Assembly (NCBI GenBank): GCA_016935665.1
Contig: JAFGQN010000110.1
Coordinates: 1 to 64,000 of the forward strand
Direction of reading: 5' to 3'
Source of the DNA: Deltaproteobacteria bacterium
Lineage (GTDB): Bacteria > Myxococcota_A > Polyangia > JAAYKL01
Length of the DNA stretch: 64,000 nt
Made by a program: the position numbers and the translations under genes. A model generated the notes under the pieces. That model made no database searches. It saw only the letters and a program-made list of their open reading frames with translations, and was not told the DNA's origin. Position 1 is the stretch's first letter; each line of letters opens with the position of its first letter. This document shows positions 9,330-18,642 of this stretch, in pieces.

Positions 9330-9950
9330 ATGAATGAGCCGAAAGCAACCAATATTAAGTGGCATCAGCAACATGTAACATCAGAAATGAAAGCGGCGCT
9401 GCATGGGCATCGAGGCGCGACGCTTTGGTTTACGGGATTATCCGGGTCCGGCAAGTCAACCCTCGCCAATGCTGTAGCGCTGGCGCTGCACAGGCGCAAC
9501 GTCAGCACTTATGTGTTGGATGGAGACAATATACGTTACGGATTGAGTCGCAATCTGGGGTTTTCCACCGATGACCGGGTTGAAAATATTCGTCGGATCG
9601 GTGAGGTGGCCAAGCTGTTTACCGATTCTGCTGTGGTCAATCTGACAGCATTCATCAGCCCGTTCCGCTCGGACCGTCAAATCGCAAGAGATTTGCAGCC
9701 TGATTCATTTGTGGAAGTTTACTGCAAGGCCGATGTATCGGTTTGTGAGTCACGAGATCCCAAAGGGCTTTATAAAAAGGCGCGCGCTGGCGAAATAACG
9801 GGATTCACCGGCATTGATGCCCCGTATGAGGAACCGGAGAGCGCGGAGGTCGTGGTGGATACCGGTGCGGATCCAATCGAAGTATCCGTGCAAAAAGTGG
9901 TTTCCTATCTGGAACAGGCTCAAATTATCCCGCCGGAATCAGTGGCATAG
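9330..9950 (+). CDS. cysC: Adenylylsulfate (APS) kinase
   Basis: Phosphorylates APS to PAPS with ATP. 206 aa, typical for stand-alone CysC. The P-loop GLSGSGKST is at about residues 36-44, followed by [19 protein letters not shown] and the FISPFRSDR segment with the conserved Ser, then [27 protein letters not shown]. All are family signatures. No ATP sulfurylase gene lies next to it. It heads a plus-strand series with a thiE-like gene, a TPR protein and a MATE exporter, although 150 bp separate it from thiE. PAPS may serve sulfotransfer rather than reduction, because the reductase at 32.7 kb is of the APS type. Confidence 0.93.
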   Translation: MNEPKATNIKWHQQHVTSEMKAALHGHRGATLWFTGLSGSGKSTLANAVALALHRRNVSTYVLDGDNIRYGLSRNLGFSTDDRVENIRRIGEVAKLFTDSAVVNLTAFISPFRSDRQIARDLQPDSFVEVYCKADVSVCESRDPKGLYKKARAGEITGFTGIDAPYEEPESAEVVVDTGADPIEVSVQKVVSYLEQAQIIPPESVA

Positions 9951-10100
9951 CGATTCTGCCGCCTGGAACCTGCCGAAACTTTTCGTCTTGAACACTGTCT
10001 CTGCATTTAAAGCGGGTGTCCCGATTCGGTTTGGACACGGTCTTTTTCCTCCAGTTTTTGGGTTGCTCGTGATAAAAGGGGCGCGAAAGGTAATTGGATT

Positions 10101-10727
10101 ATGACAGACTTGTTGGAAATTGGATTTTATGGAATTTTGACCAATCCTGTGGTGGGCTACGAGAAGCTGACGGAGGTGATGGTTGAGCGCGGGGTTAAAA
10201 TCATTCAATTGCGCATGAAAGATGCGCCGGAAAACACGGTGCTCGAAATGGCTCGCACGTTACGTGTACTGATTCCCTTGTCGGTGAAGTTTATAGTGAA
10301 CGATAATCCCCTTGTTGCGCTGGAATCCGGCGCGGATGGAGTGCATCTGGGGCAATCGGATATGGCATACACTGAAGCGCGCACGTTGATGGGCAAGGAT
10401 GCGATAATCGGATTATCCACCCATAACCCGGAACAGATCCGTGCGGCATGTCTGCTCGCGCCAAACTACATTGGCGTGGGACCCGTGTATGCAACTCCCA
10501 CCAAGCAGATTCCAGACCCGGTGCTGGGCATTTCGGGGATGCAGGAGATGCTGGCGCTGGCAACCGTTCCCGCTGTCTGCCTGGGAGGAATCGACCACGA
10601 AAATGTGGATGATGTGTTATCCGGTGGAGCGCAAAATATTTGCGCGGTTAGATGCATCAACGCGTCTGCGGATCCAGGTGCGGAACTCGATAAAATGCTT
10701 GGAAAGCTGAGAGAACGGGGGCTCTGA
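10101..10727 (+). CDS. thiE: Thiamine-phosphate synthase-like protein
   Basis: TIM-barrel enzyme joining HMP-pyrophosphate and the thiazole phosphate in thiamine synthesis. 208 aa. ThiE signatures in order: KIIQLRMKD, FIVNDNPLVALESGADGVHLGQSD, IIGLSTHN, YIGVGPVYATPTK and VCLGGIDHENV. Pyrophosphate-binding residues (R-x-K, N-D, T-x-T-K) appear kept. No other thiamine gene is nearby. TenI-type relatives (thiazole tautomerase) share this fold, but the full VYATPTK motif favours ThiE. Confidence 0.85.
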   Translation: MTDLLEIGFYGILTNPVVGYEKLTEVMVERGVKIIQLRMKDAPENTVLEMARTLRVLIPLSVKFIVNDNPLVALESGADGVHLGQSDMAYTEARTLMGKDAIIGLSTHNPEQIRAACLLAPNYIGVGPVYATPTKQIPDPVLGISGMQEMLALATVPAVCLGGIDHENVDDVLSGGAQNICAVRCINASADPGAELDKMLGKLRERGL

Positions 10728-10780
10728 GTGTGCACCCCAGTGAAAAAGCATGTAGAAACGGTTTCCGATTTATTTGAGAT

Positions 10781-11746
10781 ATGACTGAAAACAGATATAA
10801 AAAGAAAATGTCGCTCACTGGAGTGGTGGCGCAACTGGTGACCATTGGACTGTTGTTTGTGTTTTGGAGATTGGGGCAAAAATGGGTCATCGTTCCCGCA
10901 GCGGCACTTCTCGTGTTTCTACTGGTTTTCCTGCCAAAGGTAATTGGAAAACTGGAGGAGAGATTTCACAAAAAGGCCCTGTTATTGCTGGCGACCGGCA
11001 AAGCGGCAGACGTAACCTCGCTGGCATCCAGACAGGTGCTTCTGTCTTTGTTTGGCGCCAGCGCGCCCATCGACGCGAAACTGGGTCTGGCGCTGTCGCA
11101 GCTGGGGCGATTTGAAGAAGCGATTGATTGTCTTGGGAACGCGATTCCCTACGCCCCCCAGAGCGAGCTCCCCGCGCTGCAGACCGCGCATGTGAAAGCC
11201 CTGCTGGTGACAGGCGATACTGCCCGTGCCGAAGCGGAGGGGCGACAGATGTTGAAGGAAGGTGTGCGGCTTCCGGAGGTGATGGTGCTGGTGGCCAGAG
11301 CGCGGCTGGGGCTTGGAAAAGGCGGTCCCGACACGCTGGCACTGCTGGAGGAGGCTGCGGCACATTCTTCCGGCGGCGATGTGGCGTTGATGCTGCGGCT
11401 GACAAAAATCGAAACGCAGCTGGCATATGGCAAAAAGCCCGAAGAACTGAAAAGCGATGCTGACAGCAGTCAACCTTTTTTGCGCGCATGGTTGCATCTG
11501 GTTCGCGGAAAGCTGCGTGAGCATCGCGGCAAAATCGATGATGCGCTCACTTCGTATGCAAAAGCGGTAAAAGAGGGTAAAGAGGAGCGCTGCTGGTTTA
11601 CGGAAATCGCCCGTGAGCGATTTGAAATGCTTTCCAAAAAGGGTAGCCATGTCGCTTCAAAAATGACCTCGGAGTCACCGGTGTCGATAGATGACGCAAC
11701 AGCGATGGACGATGTGGCTCGCCGAAAACGACGAAAGCGCCGATAA
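10781..11746 (+). CDS. Membrane-anchored TPR protein
   Basis: 321 aa of unknown role. Two adjacent N-terminal membrane helices (VVAQLVTIGLLFVFWRL and VIVPAAALLVFLLVFLP) are followed by a soluble part with TPR-like helix pairs (AKLGLALSQLGRFEEAIDCLGNAIPYAP; LREHRGKIDDALTSYAKAVKEGKEE). The C-terminus is basic (RRKRRKRR). The topology suggests a short hairpin anchor with the TPR domain in the cytoplasm. It sits 53 bp after thiE and 23 bp before the MATE gene, so it may be co-transcribed. Confidence 0.7.
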   Translation: MTENRYKKKMSLTGVVAQLVTIGLLFVFWRLGQKWVIVPAAALLVFLLVFLPKVIGKLEERFHKKALLLLATGKAADVTSLASRQVLLSLFGASAPIDAKLGLALSQLGRFEEAIDCLGNAIPYAPQSELPALQTAHVKALLVTGDTARAEAEGRQMLKEGVRLPEVMVLVARARLGLGKGGPDTLALLEEAAAHSSGGDVALMLRLTKIETQLAYGKKPEELKSDADSSQPFLRAWLHLVRGKLREHRGKIDDALTSYAKAVKEGKEERCWFTEIARERFEMLSKKGSHVASKMTSESPVSIDDATAMDDVARRKRRKRR

Positions 11747-11769
11747 TCAATAATGATTGCAGCAAACAT

Positions 11770-13119
11770 ATGAAACTCCCCCACAACCAGGATAGACTGT
11801 CCCGATTTTTAGCGCATCCCAATCGCGCCCTGTGGGTGATAGCCGCGCCCATGATGATGGGTTTTACGATTCATTCGCTGTATTCCATTGTGGATTCCAT
11901 TTTCGTGGGCAAGTTGGGCGCCGAAGCTCTGGCGGCCACCGGATACATCGGCGCCATCTTTTTTGCCGCCATTTCCTTAACCAATGGTCTCTCCACTGGA
12001 ATCACCGCTTGTGTCTCCAGAGCGTTCGGTGCACGCGACCAGGGGCGGATGGATCATCTGGCATCCAACGGACTGATGCTGTCGGTATCTGTGGGAACCC
12101 TGTTTTCAGCGGTGGGTCTCCTCATTGGACCCAGACTCATCACGTTACTCGGTGCATCGGGACACACCGCCGAGTTGGCCTGGCAATACATGCTTCCCCT
12201 CTGGCTGGGTATGCCTCTTTTTTTCCTGACGACGGCCCTGCGCTCGGTGATTAATGGCGAAGGCGATGCCAAAACGCCCATGATCGTATTGGGGATGTCC
12301 ACCATGATGAATATGCTGCTCGATCCCCTGTTTATGTTTGTTTTGGATATGGGAATTGAGGGGGCGTCAATCGCCACGATTGTGGCGCACAGTTTCGCTG
12401 TACTGGCATTGATGTACGTGGTGTTTGTCAGAAAAAGAGTATCCAGTCGCTATTCGTTTGCCAATATGGTTCCCCGGCGCGAATTGCTCGGGGCTATTGT
12501 GGCCATCGGACTTCCCGCCACCATGGGACAACTCATGATGGCCGGGGGAATGGTTTTTGTAAACAAGGTGTTGTCCACCTTTGGACAGCTGGCGGTGGCG
12601 GGATATGTGGCGGGAAACCGTGTGGATATGGTGGTGGCATTGCCCATTCTGGGCATCGCATCAGGTACCATGACCATGGTGGGTATCTTTTCGGGAGCAG
12701 GCAGGCCCGACCTGGTGCGGTCAACCACATTGTATGCCTATCGCTGGTCCGTGATATTGGCAATTGTTCTGGGAGGGGGCATTTATCTGATTTCCGACAG
12801 TGTGGTGGGCATGTTTGTGGACGATGCCGAGGCATTGCGCATTGGGCGGCAGTATCTGGGATACGCAGTGTTTGCCTATCCACTCATGGCCGTGGGAATG
12901 ACCACGGGACGCGTCCTGCAGGGGCTGGGATTCGGCTGGCCCAGTCTGGTAATCACGTCGGTGCGGGTACTGTTATTTGGCGGTGTGGGGGCCTATGTGG
13001 CGGTGTATGTTTTTTCGGCAGGAATTCATTTTGTGTGGATGTCGTTTATTGCGGGGGGAACAGGGTCGCTGTTTCTATCGGTATACTGGGTGCGTAAGTT
13101 TCTGTGGAAGGTTCAGTGA
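11770..13119 (+). CDS. MATE-family efflux transporter
   Basis: 449 aa with about 12 membrane helices in two repeated halves. N-terminal MATE signatures: IAAPMMMGFTIHSLYSIVDSIFVGKLGAEALAATG, then GLSTGITACVSRAFGARD; the second half begins GLPATMGQLMMAGGMVFVNKVL. Exports cations or organic drugs with Na+ or H+; the substrate cannot be called. The Shine-Dalgarno site is weak. A second, distinct MATE gene is at 37.9 kb. Confidence 0.9.
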   Translation: MKLPHNQDRLSRFLAHPNRALWVIAAPMMMGFTIHSLYSIVDSIFVGKLGAEALAATGYIGAIFFAAISLTNGLSTGITACVSRAFGARDQGRMDHLASNGLMLSVSVGTLFSAVGLLIGPRLITLLGASGHTAELAWQYMLPLWLGMPLFFLTTALRSVINGEGDAKTPMIVLGMSTMMNMLLDPLFMFVLDMGIEGASIATIVAHSFAVLALMYVVFVRKRVSSRYSFANMVPRRELLGAIVAIGLPATMGQLMMAGGMVFVNKVLSTFGQLAVAGYVAGNRVDMVVALPILGIASGTMTMVGIFSGAGRPDLVRSTTLYAYRWSVILAIVLGGGIYLISDSVVGMFVDDAEALRIGRQYLGYAVFAYPLMAVGMTTGRVLQGLGFGWPSLVITSVRVLLFGGVGAYVAVYVFSAGIHFVWMSFIAGGTGSLFLSVYWVRKFLWKVQ

Positions 13120-13159
13120 AAAAAGAATCGTTTTGACCCATCCGCCGCTGATTCAGCTG

Positions 13160-13978
13160 CTAATCATTGTCATCATCTGGATCGAACGATGGAGGAGGGA
13201 AGAGTGTATCCAGCTTGATGGGTGCCCACAGCGCCTCTTTTTTTTCTACATCGAAAGGGACGAACATTTGCTGGTCGCCCCAATAATCAACCTCTGGGTT
13301 GGGGAATTCGTCGTCATCTCTGTGATTTAGAATTGCGGCAAGAACAGGTGGATTTTCCCCGACATCGCACAGAACGCCCGCATCAAAAAATGCTTGAGAG
13401 CTGGGCTCGTTCCACCAGAAATCGGGATTCACTTCATTGCACTTGCCTTCAATAGCACCATCTGTCTGGAGAGTATAAACCGTGAAATCACGATTTTGGG
13501 GAATAATATATACGCAGAGCGAATGAGGAACGTGAAACTTATCTCTGTAATCGGGCCAAAAAACATCGACTTTGAGCGGCAGATCGTGCCAATCAACCTT
13601 ATCTGAAGTGTCACTATCCGAGAATGAATCCGTACAACACGGGTCATCTGTTGGTTTTTCAATTTCAGTTTCAGTTTCAGTTCCAGTTCCTGTTCCAGTT
13701 TCGGTTTCGGTTCCAGTTCCAGTGTCAGTTTCGGTTTCGGTTTTAGTCTCTGTGTGTGTCTCTGGCTCTGTCTCGGGGGCGCTATCCGAATCTCCGTTGA
13801 GGCTATCTGATTCTGTTTCGGAAGTGGCTTGTTCCTCCTCCTCGCTTCCACCGGAATCGTTATCTTCGCTGGGACTCCCCAGTGAGATATCACCATCCCA
13901 GTCACAACCGGAAGTCGCCAGAAGCACCAGTGCCACAGCAATGAACAGGGCCGGAAAGTCAATCAGTTTGTACCGCAT
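13160..13978 (-). CDS. Surface lipoprotein with Thr/Glu/Gly spacer
   Basis: 272 aa, not a known family. The signal peptide ends in a lipobox (LVLLATSGC). Residues about 30-115 are an acidic spacer (EEEEQ, then a run of TETE and TGTGTE repeats encoded by a degenerate hexamer tract at about 13655-13760). A compact C-terminal domain of about 155 residues follows, with several Cys and many Trp/aromatics (WHDLPLKVDVFWPDYRDKFHVPH). Its ATG lies inside the end of the FecR-type gene (16-bp overlap), so it is translationally linked to the sigma/anti-sigma operon and may be part of its sensing or output. Confidence 0.7.
   Translation of the reverse strand: MRYKLIDFPALFIAVALVLLATSGCDWDGDISLGSPSEDNDSGGSEEEEQATSETESDSLNGDSDSAPETEPETHTETKTETETDTGTGTETETGTGTGTETETEIEKPTDDPCCTDSFSDSDTSDKVDWHDLPLKVDVFWPDYRDKFHVPHSLCVYIIPQNRDFTVYTLQTDGAIEGKCNEVNPDFWWNEPSSQAFFDAGVLCDVGENPPVLAAILNHRDDDEFPNPEVDYWGDQQMFVPFDVEKKEALWAPIKLDTLFPPPSFDPDDDND
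13655..13760 (-). repeat. Degenerate hexanucleotide repeat coding a Thr-Glu/Thr-Gly spacer
   Basis: Alternating GTTTCA, GTTTCG and GTTCCA units on the plus strand encode Thr-Glu and Thr-Gly dipeptides on the minus strand. The tract is prone to length change by slippage in steps of two residues, without breaking the frame. Confidence 0.6.
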
Positions 13979-15480
13979 GCCGCCAGTCCCTCACGTGCCT
14001 GTGTGGCTTTTCTGGAATCGGGCCATCGGGTGATGATGGCTTTAAAGTCTTTTTGAGCCAGACCGCATTTACCGGTCTGTTGATGGATTTGGCCGCGATA
14101 AAGGAGCATTTCAGATGCAAACGAACCTTTTCCAAATTTAGCCAAATAGTTGTTCGATGTCTGGAACAGGGCGCTGTCATTGCCAATTTGACGCAACGCG
14201 CGCGCTTTGCCAATCAGAGCTGTTTCAGACAAATAACCACTGGGCACCGATGCCAGGTATGTATCGAAGTACGCCAGCGCCACATTCGGCTTGCCAAGTG
14301 CGTTCAATTCCAGTTGCGCCAGGGCCACCATGGCGTTCTGGGCTGCGGTAGTGCGGCTGTAATCGCCGATCAGCTGCTTGTAAATGGCTTCGGCAGCCGC
14401 GTAATTCTGTTGTTGGCGATACGCGCGCGCCAATCGTGCCAGCAGGTCGGGGACATCCTGCGATTGCGTATCTGACTGCTGAGCCTCTTCAATGTGGCGT
14501 CTGGCTTCTCCAAGACGTTTCTCTTTGATGGCTTTTTGAGCCAGTTTAGTTGCGTTTTGTTCGGTTCTGGATGATTTGTCTTTCGCCGCACCCCGGGAGC
14601 CGTTGTTTCCAGCCTGCGCGGAACGGATATTCGCCTTAAGTGTCCCCATTAATTCCCGATCACTGTCCAGCTCTTGTTTTGATGCAATCACCGATCCCTT
14701 ATCGTCTCCGATTGTGAGTTGATGGTTTTTCGAAACTACGCTGGTTTTTCCAGAACGTTTGTTATTAACCTTAACTTTGCCTCTAAGCACACGCACATGC
14801 TGGACCCCAAGGTCATCCACTTCCACCGAGAAGATGGTTCCCACCACTTCAACCACACCGCCCGGACCCACCACTTCAAATTTTTCGCCGGCTTTTCGTT
14901 TGGTCACTTCCACAACGATTCGTCCCTGAATCAGTTCGATGCGGGTCAACTCGTTGGAAAGTATGTTTAAATTGACCAGTGCGTGTTCCGTTCCCCATAC
15001 TTTGTCCTCTCGCATCAGTTTGACTGGCGTTGATTTCTCAAATTGAATGAGGTTGTATGCCTTTGGCGCAATAGTTTCGGTTTCGATTTTTTTCGCAACC
15101 TGTTGCCGCAGTTCATTAGACTGTTCGCCATTGTCCTGTGCACCGGGCCAGAATAATACGAAAGCGATAACGACCGCTGCAGCAATGCCGGCGACAGCCA
15201 TCCACGGTGCCAGGCGACCTGCAAACAACGGCTCCCTTGATGAACCGGGCATTCGGCCTTCCAGAGCATCGGTGATGATTTTGCGCTCTTTAAACGGTGA
15301 AACCGCTGGTGCACTCAATTTTGCCCACTGACGCATTTCATCGGATAACTCTTTCAAATCGCTGCAGTGCAGGCAATCCTGGAGATGCTCTTCGATAATT
15401 CGCTTTTCGTGCTCGAGCAAATATTCGGTTGGTGGTTTCGCCAGTTTCATTGAAACCCAGCGACACATGGTATTACTCAT
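13963..15480 (-). CDS. Zinc-finger/FecR/TPR membrane regulator (probable anti-sigma factor)
   Basis: 505 aa from the ATG at 15480, which has GGAGG upstream and overlaps the sigma-factor stop as ATGA; an ATG ten codons earlier lies inside the sigma gene. Domains: a zf-HC2-like anti-sigma zinc motif (HLQDCLHC, H-x3-C-x2-C) near residue 35, one membrane helix (MAVAGIAAAVVIAFVLFW) near 90-110, a periplasmic FecR domain (KFEVVGPGGVVEVVGTIFSVEV, VLRGKVKV), then Ala/Lys-rich linker and several TPRs. Family knowledge: it would hold the sigma factor until a periplasmic signal. The fusion of all three modules in one chain is the notable point. Confidence 0.83.
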   Translation of the reverse strand: MSNTMCRWVSMKLAKPPTEYLLEHEKRIIEEHLQDCLHCSDLKELSDEMRQWAKLSAPAVSPFKERKIITDALEGRMPGSSREPLFAGRLAPWMAVAGIAAAVVIAFVLFWPGAQDNGEQSNELRQQVAKKIETETIAPKAYNLIQFEKSTPVKLMREDKVWGTEHALVNLNILSNELTRIELIQGRIVVEVTKRKAGEKFEVVGPGGVVEVVGTIFSVEVDDLGVQHVRVLRGKVKVNNKRSGKTSVVSKNHQLTIGDDKGSVIASKQELDSDRELMGTLKANIRSAQAGNNGSRGAAKDKSSRTEQNATKLAQKAIKEKRLGEARRHIEEAQQSDTQSQDVPDLLARLARAYRQQQNYAAAEAIYKQLIGDYSRTTAAQNAMVALAQLELNALGKPNVALAYFDTYLASVPSGYLSETALIGKARALRQIGNDSALFQTSNNYLAKFGKGSFASEMLLYRGQIHQQTGKCGLAQKDFKAIITRWPDSRKATQAREGLAACGTN

Positions 15481-16097
15481 TGGAATGCCTCCTTCAGCAA
15501 ACCACTGCACCCAGGGTCTTTTAGAACTCGTTCCATCAGTTCTTTACGACCATGTTGAATGCGTTTCTTAGCGGTTTCCACACTGCAATCCATGATTTGG
15601 GCCACTTCAGAATCGACGTACCCAAAAAATATTGACATTACCGCGGCGTTCCGTTTCCGCGGTGCAATCCGGTTTAAGTGGTGCTGCAACAAATTAATCA
15701 GTTGATGTCCGACCTGTTCGTCTTCCGGTGTGATATCCCAGTGCCGACTATCCTGCGACGGATCCGCATCGGCAAACAGGCTTGTGAAACGAATCCGTTT
15801 CCTTCCCTGAGTTCGCACCACATTGTATACAACGGTATCCAACCACGCGGTAAACCGATCGTAATTTCTCAACCCAGGAAGATCTCTGAATACGGTAACC
15901 ATAGCGATTTGTGTCACGTCGTCAATGTCATATCGATTTCCATATGACAAATACACCAATTTTCGTACTCTCGGAAATGCTGCGACAGCCAACGCTTCGC
16001 GCGCCATGGGGTCGCCGGATACTGCACGCTCCACCAATTCCGCGTTTTTCAGAATTTCGGTTTTGTTGCCTTGAGTTTTTGCTTGTACCGTATGCAT
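15477..16097 (-). CDS. ECF-type RNA polymerase sigma factor
   Basis: About 206 aa. Region 2: FPRVRKLVYLSYGNRYDIDDVTQIAMVTVFRDLPGLRNYDRFTAWLDTVVYNVVR. Region 4: helix-turn-helix FFGYVDSEVAQIMDCSVETAKKRIQHGRKEL. The ATG at 16097 is used; a GTG at 16118 is an alternative. The stop codon overlaps the start of the zinc-finger/FecR gene as ATGA, so both are made together. The upstream gene ends only about 40-60 bp away, consistent with one operon. Confidence 0.88.
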   Translation of the reverse strand: MHTVQAKTQGNKTEILKNAELVERAVSGDPMAREALAVAAFPRVRKLVYLSYGNRYDIDDVTQIAMVTVFRDLPGLRNYDRFTAWLDTVVYNVVRTQGRKRIRFTSLFADADPSQDSRHWDITPEDEQVGHQLINLLQHHLNRIAPRKRNAAVMSIFFGYVDSEVAQIMDCSVETAKKRIQHGRKELMERVLKDPGCSGLLKEAFQ

Positions 16098-16157
16098 ATA
16101 AAATTGCCACACCTTCACATCATAGAGCGCACTTTGCGCACAAAAAGGGAAAATTAT

Positions 16158-17258
16158 CTAGCGCAGCCAGAAAATAACCCCCAGCAGAGCTCGGCCCTGT
16201 AGTTCGCCATAGTAGAATATCAGATTTTCGCCGTACAAGTAACGATTTGCTGACTGAAAAAGGTCTCCACCCACTCGGGCGACAATTGAAAATATCGGGT
16301 TTACATTGTAAGTGAACGATAGTGACGCGCCCATACCGAAATATATTTCGCCATCTGCATTACCGAACGATTGGGATGACGATGACGACGACACACGTGT
16401 CACATCCAGAATGAACGACATTCCAATACCCAGTGAGAATGATGGCGCTGCCCAGAACAATTCTCCCCTGAACCGCAGCGGAATACGGAGCAGGTTAAAT
16501 GATAGATTGGAAGTGAAAGCAATTCCAGGCTCAATTCCAAAAAGCAGCAGACGACCCACTTTAAGGCACAGCATTGCAGTGGCGCCATTGCTCCACACAT
16601 TTTTCCTGGACATCACCCATGGACTGAATCCGGCGCCAATTCCCGGTCTCAAAGTCAATGGGGATGTATTTCGGAAGCGGCGTTTCCGTTTTTTTACCTC
16701 TGTTATGCGCTTATTGCTGTCGGACAGAGCTGGTTTGGCGGGCGTTCCATTGACAGTGGTTTCGGTTGGCGTTGAAGGTTGTATCTCGTTGGCGTCTTCG
16801 GCGGGGGCGGGGGTAAGCCAGGGGGACAACATTGCCTGGATCACTGCGGCAATGGCATCGCATTGAACCTCCCAGCTGCCTGTGTTCTCAGGGAGTTGTC
16901 TTGTGAACAAATGATTTTCGTCGTCTACACTAACGAAAAGATAAAACTGCACCGCATTCAGCCAAAGCACGGCCTTCGTTCCCGTCTGCTGCTGCAGGCG
17001 TCTGGCGTCTGCCACGGTGGACGCATCGTATTCCAGGGGAGATTCGGGGATATACATTTTTGATGTGGTGTTGTAGTCCATCAGTTGCGCATTGAGAGAA
17101 TCCTGAAGCGCCCGGTGTTTTTTTTGAGATTCCCGGGGCGTCAACAAAAGCAGATCAGAGGCCTCCGCTCTGTCTGGGCAATAGATGGAACCAAGTGCGA
17201 CGTATACCGCAATATGAACCAATATAGCAGCAGGCGACGTGAAAAACGCAACGTTCAT
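16158..17258 (-). CDS. Putative outer-membrane protein of the sigma operon
   Basis: 366 aa, no family recognised. A signal peptide (ILVHIAVYVALGSIY) is followed by a globular part of about 130 residues (LLLLTPRESQKKHRALQDSLNAQL, with QQTGTKAVLWLNAVQFYLFVSV), a Pro/Thr-rich linker, a basic patch (KKRKRRFRN), and about 150 residues of Gly/aromatic alternating strands (LFGIEPGIAFTSNLSFNLLRIPLRFRGELFW) ending in VIFWLR, which look like a small beta-barrel. It is the first gene ahead of the ECF sigma factor and may be its target or sensor. Confidence 0.6.
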   Translation of the reverse strand: MNVAFFTSPAAILVHIAVYVALGSIYCPDRAEASDLLLLTPRESQKKHRALQDSLNAQLMDYNTTSKMYIPESPLEYDASTVADARRLQQQTGTKAVLWLNAVQFYLFVSVDDENHLFTRQLPENTGSWEVQCDAIAAVIQAMLSPWLTPAPAEDANEIQPSTPTETTVNGTPAKPALSDSNKRITEVKKRKRRFRNTSPLTLRPGIGAGFSPWVMSRKNVWSNGATAMLCLKVGRLLLFGIEPGIAFTSNLSFNLLRIPLRFRGELFWAAPSFSLGIGMSFILDVTRVSSSSSSQSFGNADGEIYFGMGASLSFTYNVNPIFSIVARVGGDLFQSANRYLYGENLIFYYGELQGRALLGVIFWLR

Positions 17259-17315
17259 TCGAAATACTTTATAGATTGTTGCAGGGTTTTACAATGCCAA
17301 TCACGAGAGGGGCAG

Positions 17316-17341
17316 AGATATCGGTTTACACAACGATATCT
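17316..17341. promoter_or_regulatory. Inverted repeat upstream of the sigma-factor operon
   Basis: AGATATCG and CGATATCT form perfect 8-bp arms around a 10-bp spacer, 58 bp upstream of the first gene of the sigma operon and 37 bp downstream of rnfE. No T-run follows on the minus strand, so an operator or promoter-proximal site is more likely than a terminator. The binding protein is unknown. Confidence 0.45.
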
Positions 17342-17378
17342 TTATAAAAGGGGAAAGATATTCGGAAGATAGGAGCTA

Positions 17379-18014
17379 CTATCGTTCCAGTCTGCGTTGG
17401 ATGGCGTTTTTGGCGGCCAGCATGAAGCCCAGTGCGAGGAATGCGCCGGGTGGGAGAATCATGACCAGAATTCCCGGATAATTTTTGCCGAGAACGAAGA
17501 ATTTAATTTCGGTTTCTCCCATTTGGAAAAGTGTGAGCGTACCCGAACCAATGATTTCCCGGATGGCTCCCAGCACAAAAAGAGCCAGGGTGAACCCAAG
17601 GGTCATTCCGATGGCATCCAGAAAAGAGCGAAATACAGTGTTTCTGGATGCAAACGCCTCGGCGCGGCCCATGATGACGCAGTTTACAACAATCAGCGGC
17701 ACAAACAGTCCCAGACTTTGTGAGAGTTCAAACATGAACGCCTTTAAACTCATATCAACAATGGTCACGAATGTGGCAATGACCACGATGTACACAGGGA
17801 TGCGGACGCTTTTGGGAATGATGGGTTTGAGGATGGAAATGAGAATATTGGAACAAATCAGAACAAATCCAGTGGCGACGCCCATGCCAATGCCGTTGTA
17901 TGCCGAGTTGGTGACGGCCAGTGTCGGGCAGAGTCCCAGTAACAGGGACAGAACCGGATTGTCCCGCCACATTCCTTTTAATATTTCACCCACTGTTGTT
18001 TCTTTACTTGCCAT
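17379..18014 (-). CDS. rnfE: Rnf electron-transport complex subunit E
   Basis: Integral membrane subunit of the Rnf ferredoxin:NAD+ oxidoreductase. 211 aa with six membrane helices; signatures NPVLSLLLGLCPTLAVTNSAYNGIGMG and LFVPLIVVNCVIMGRAEAFASRN are those of RnfE/NqrD. With RnfA it forms the inverted-repeat core of the membrane part. A GGGGAGG site precedes the ATG and the gene overlaps rnfG by 11 bp. Last gene of the operon. Confidence 0.95.
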   Translation of the reverse strand: MASKETTVGEILKGMWRDNPVLSLLLGLCPTLAVTNSAYNGIGMGVATGFVLICSNILISILKPIIPKSVRIPVYIVVIATFVTIVDMSLKAFMFELSQSLGLFVPLIVVNCVIMGRAEAFASRNTVFRSFLDAIGMTLGFTLALFVLGAIREIIGSGTLTLFQMGETEIKFFVLGKNYPGILVMILPPGAFLALGFMLAAKNAIQRRLER

Positions 18015-18642
18015 TGCAAACCTCCCCTTGTGCCAGAGGCTTCTGGTTGAGGATGTCGTCCCGATTGTTTTTCCAAATCTCCTGCGCCTTGTGAATGGCG
18101 TTCAGAAGGCTGCGCGATGTAATGGTGGCGCCACTGATTTGGTTTACATCGCCACCGTCTTTGACAACGGTCCAGTTGATATCGGTGGGCCCTTTTCCAA
18201 CCATCTGCTGCTGAAATTCGCATTTGGTCATAACGGAGCCCAGTCCCGGTGTTTCGGCGTGCTTAAGTACTTTTAATCCCGAGAGCTGCCCATCGCTCAT
18301 GCGTATGCCCACCAACACCGTGATGGTGCCCGAGTAGGCTTCCTCGCCAATGGCTTCCACCGCAATGCCAACGATATTATTTCCCTTGCGGCCGCGATAT
18401 ACTGTTGATGCACCCACGCAAATGGCGTCCCGATCGGGGGCGTTGTCAAAGGCTGCAGCGTATTTCTTACAGGCGTCCGGAATGTCCGCTTCGGGAATCA
18501 CCGTATTGATGGACGTGAGGGTGTAGTTGCGATTATTGGCTTCGGCCAGAGGTTTGGTGTAGTCATTTACAGCCGATAGCCCAAGCCCCGCTGCGCCGGC
18601 AATCAAGGTCAGCACCAGGATCATTTTAACTGATTCAGGCAT
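18004..18642 (-). CDS. rnfG: Rnf complex subunit G (covalent FMN protein)
   Basis: 212 aa from the ATG at 18642, which overlaps the rnfD stop by 8 bp; an ATG 13 codons upstream lies within rnfD. One N-terminal membrane helix (MILVLTLIAGAAGLGLSAV) anchors a periplasmic flavin domain. The FMN-attachment motif is SGATITS, where the Thr carries FMN in characterised RnfG proteins. Also visible: GYSGTITVLVGI-type strand and HAETPGLGSV, which are family signatures. Confidence 0.94.
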   Translation of the reverse strand: MPESVKMILVLTLIAGAAGLGLSAVNDYTKPLAEANNRNYTLTSINTVIPEADIPDACKKYAAAFDNAPDRDAICVGASTVYRGRKGNNIVGIAVEAIGEEAYSGTITVLVGIRMSDGQLSGLKVLKHAETPGLGSVMTKCEFQQQMVGKGPTDINWTVVKDGGDVNQISGATITSRSLLNAIHKAQEIWKNNRDDILNQKPLAQGEVCNGK

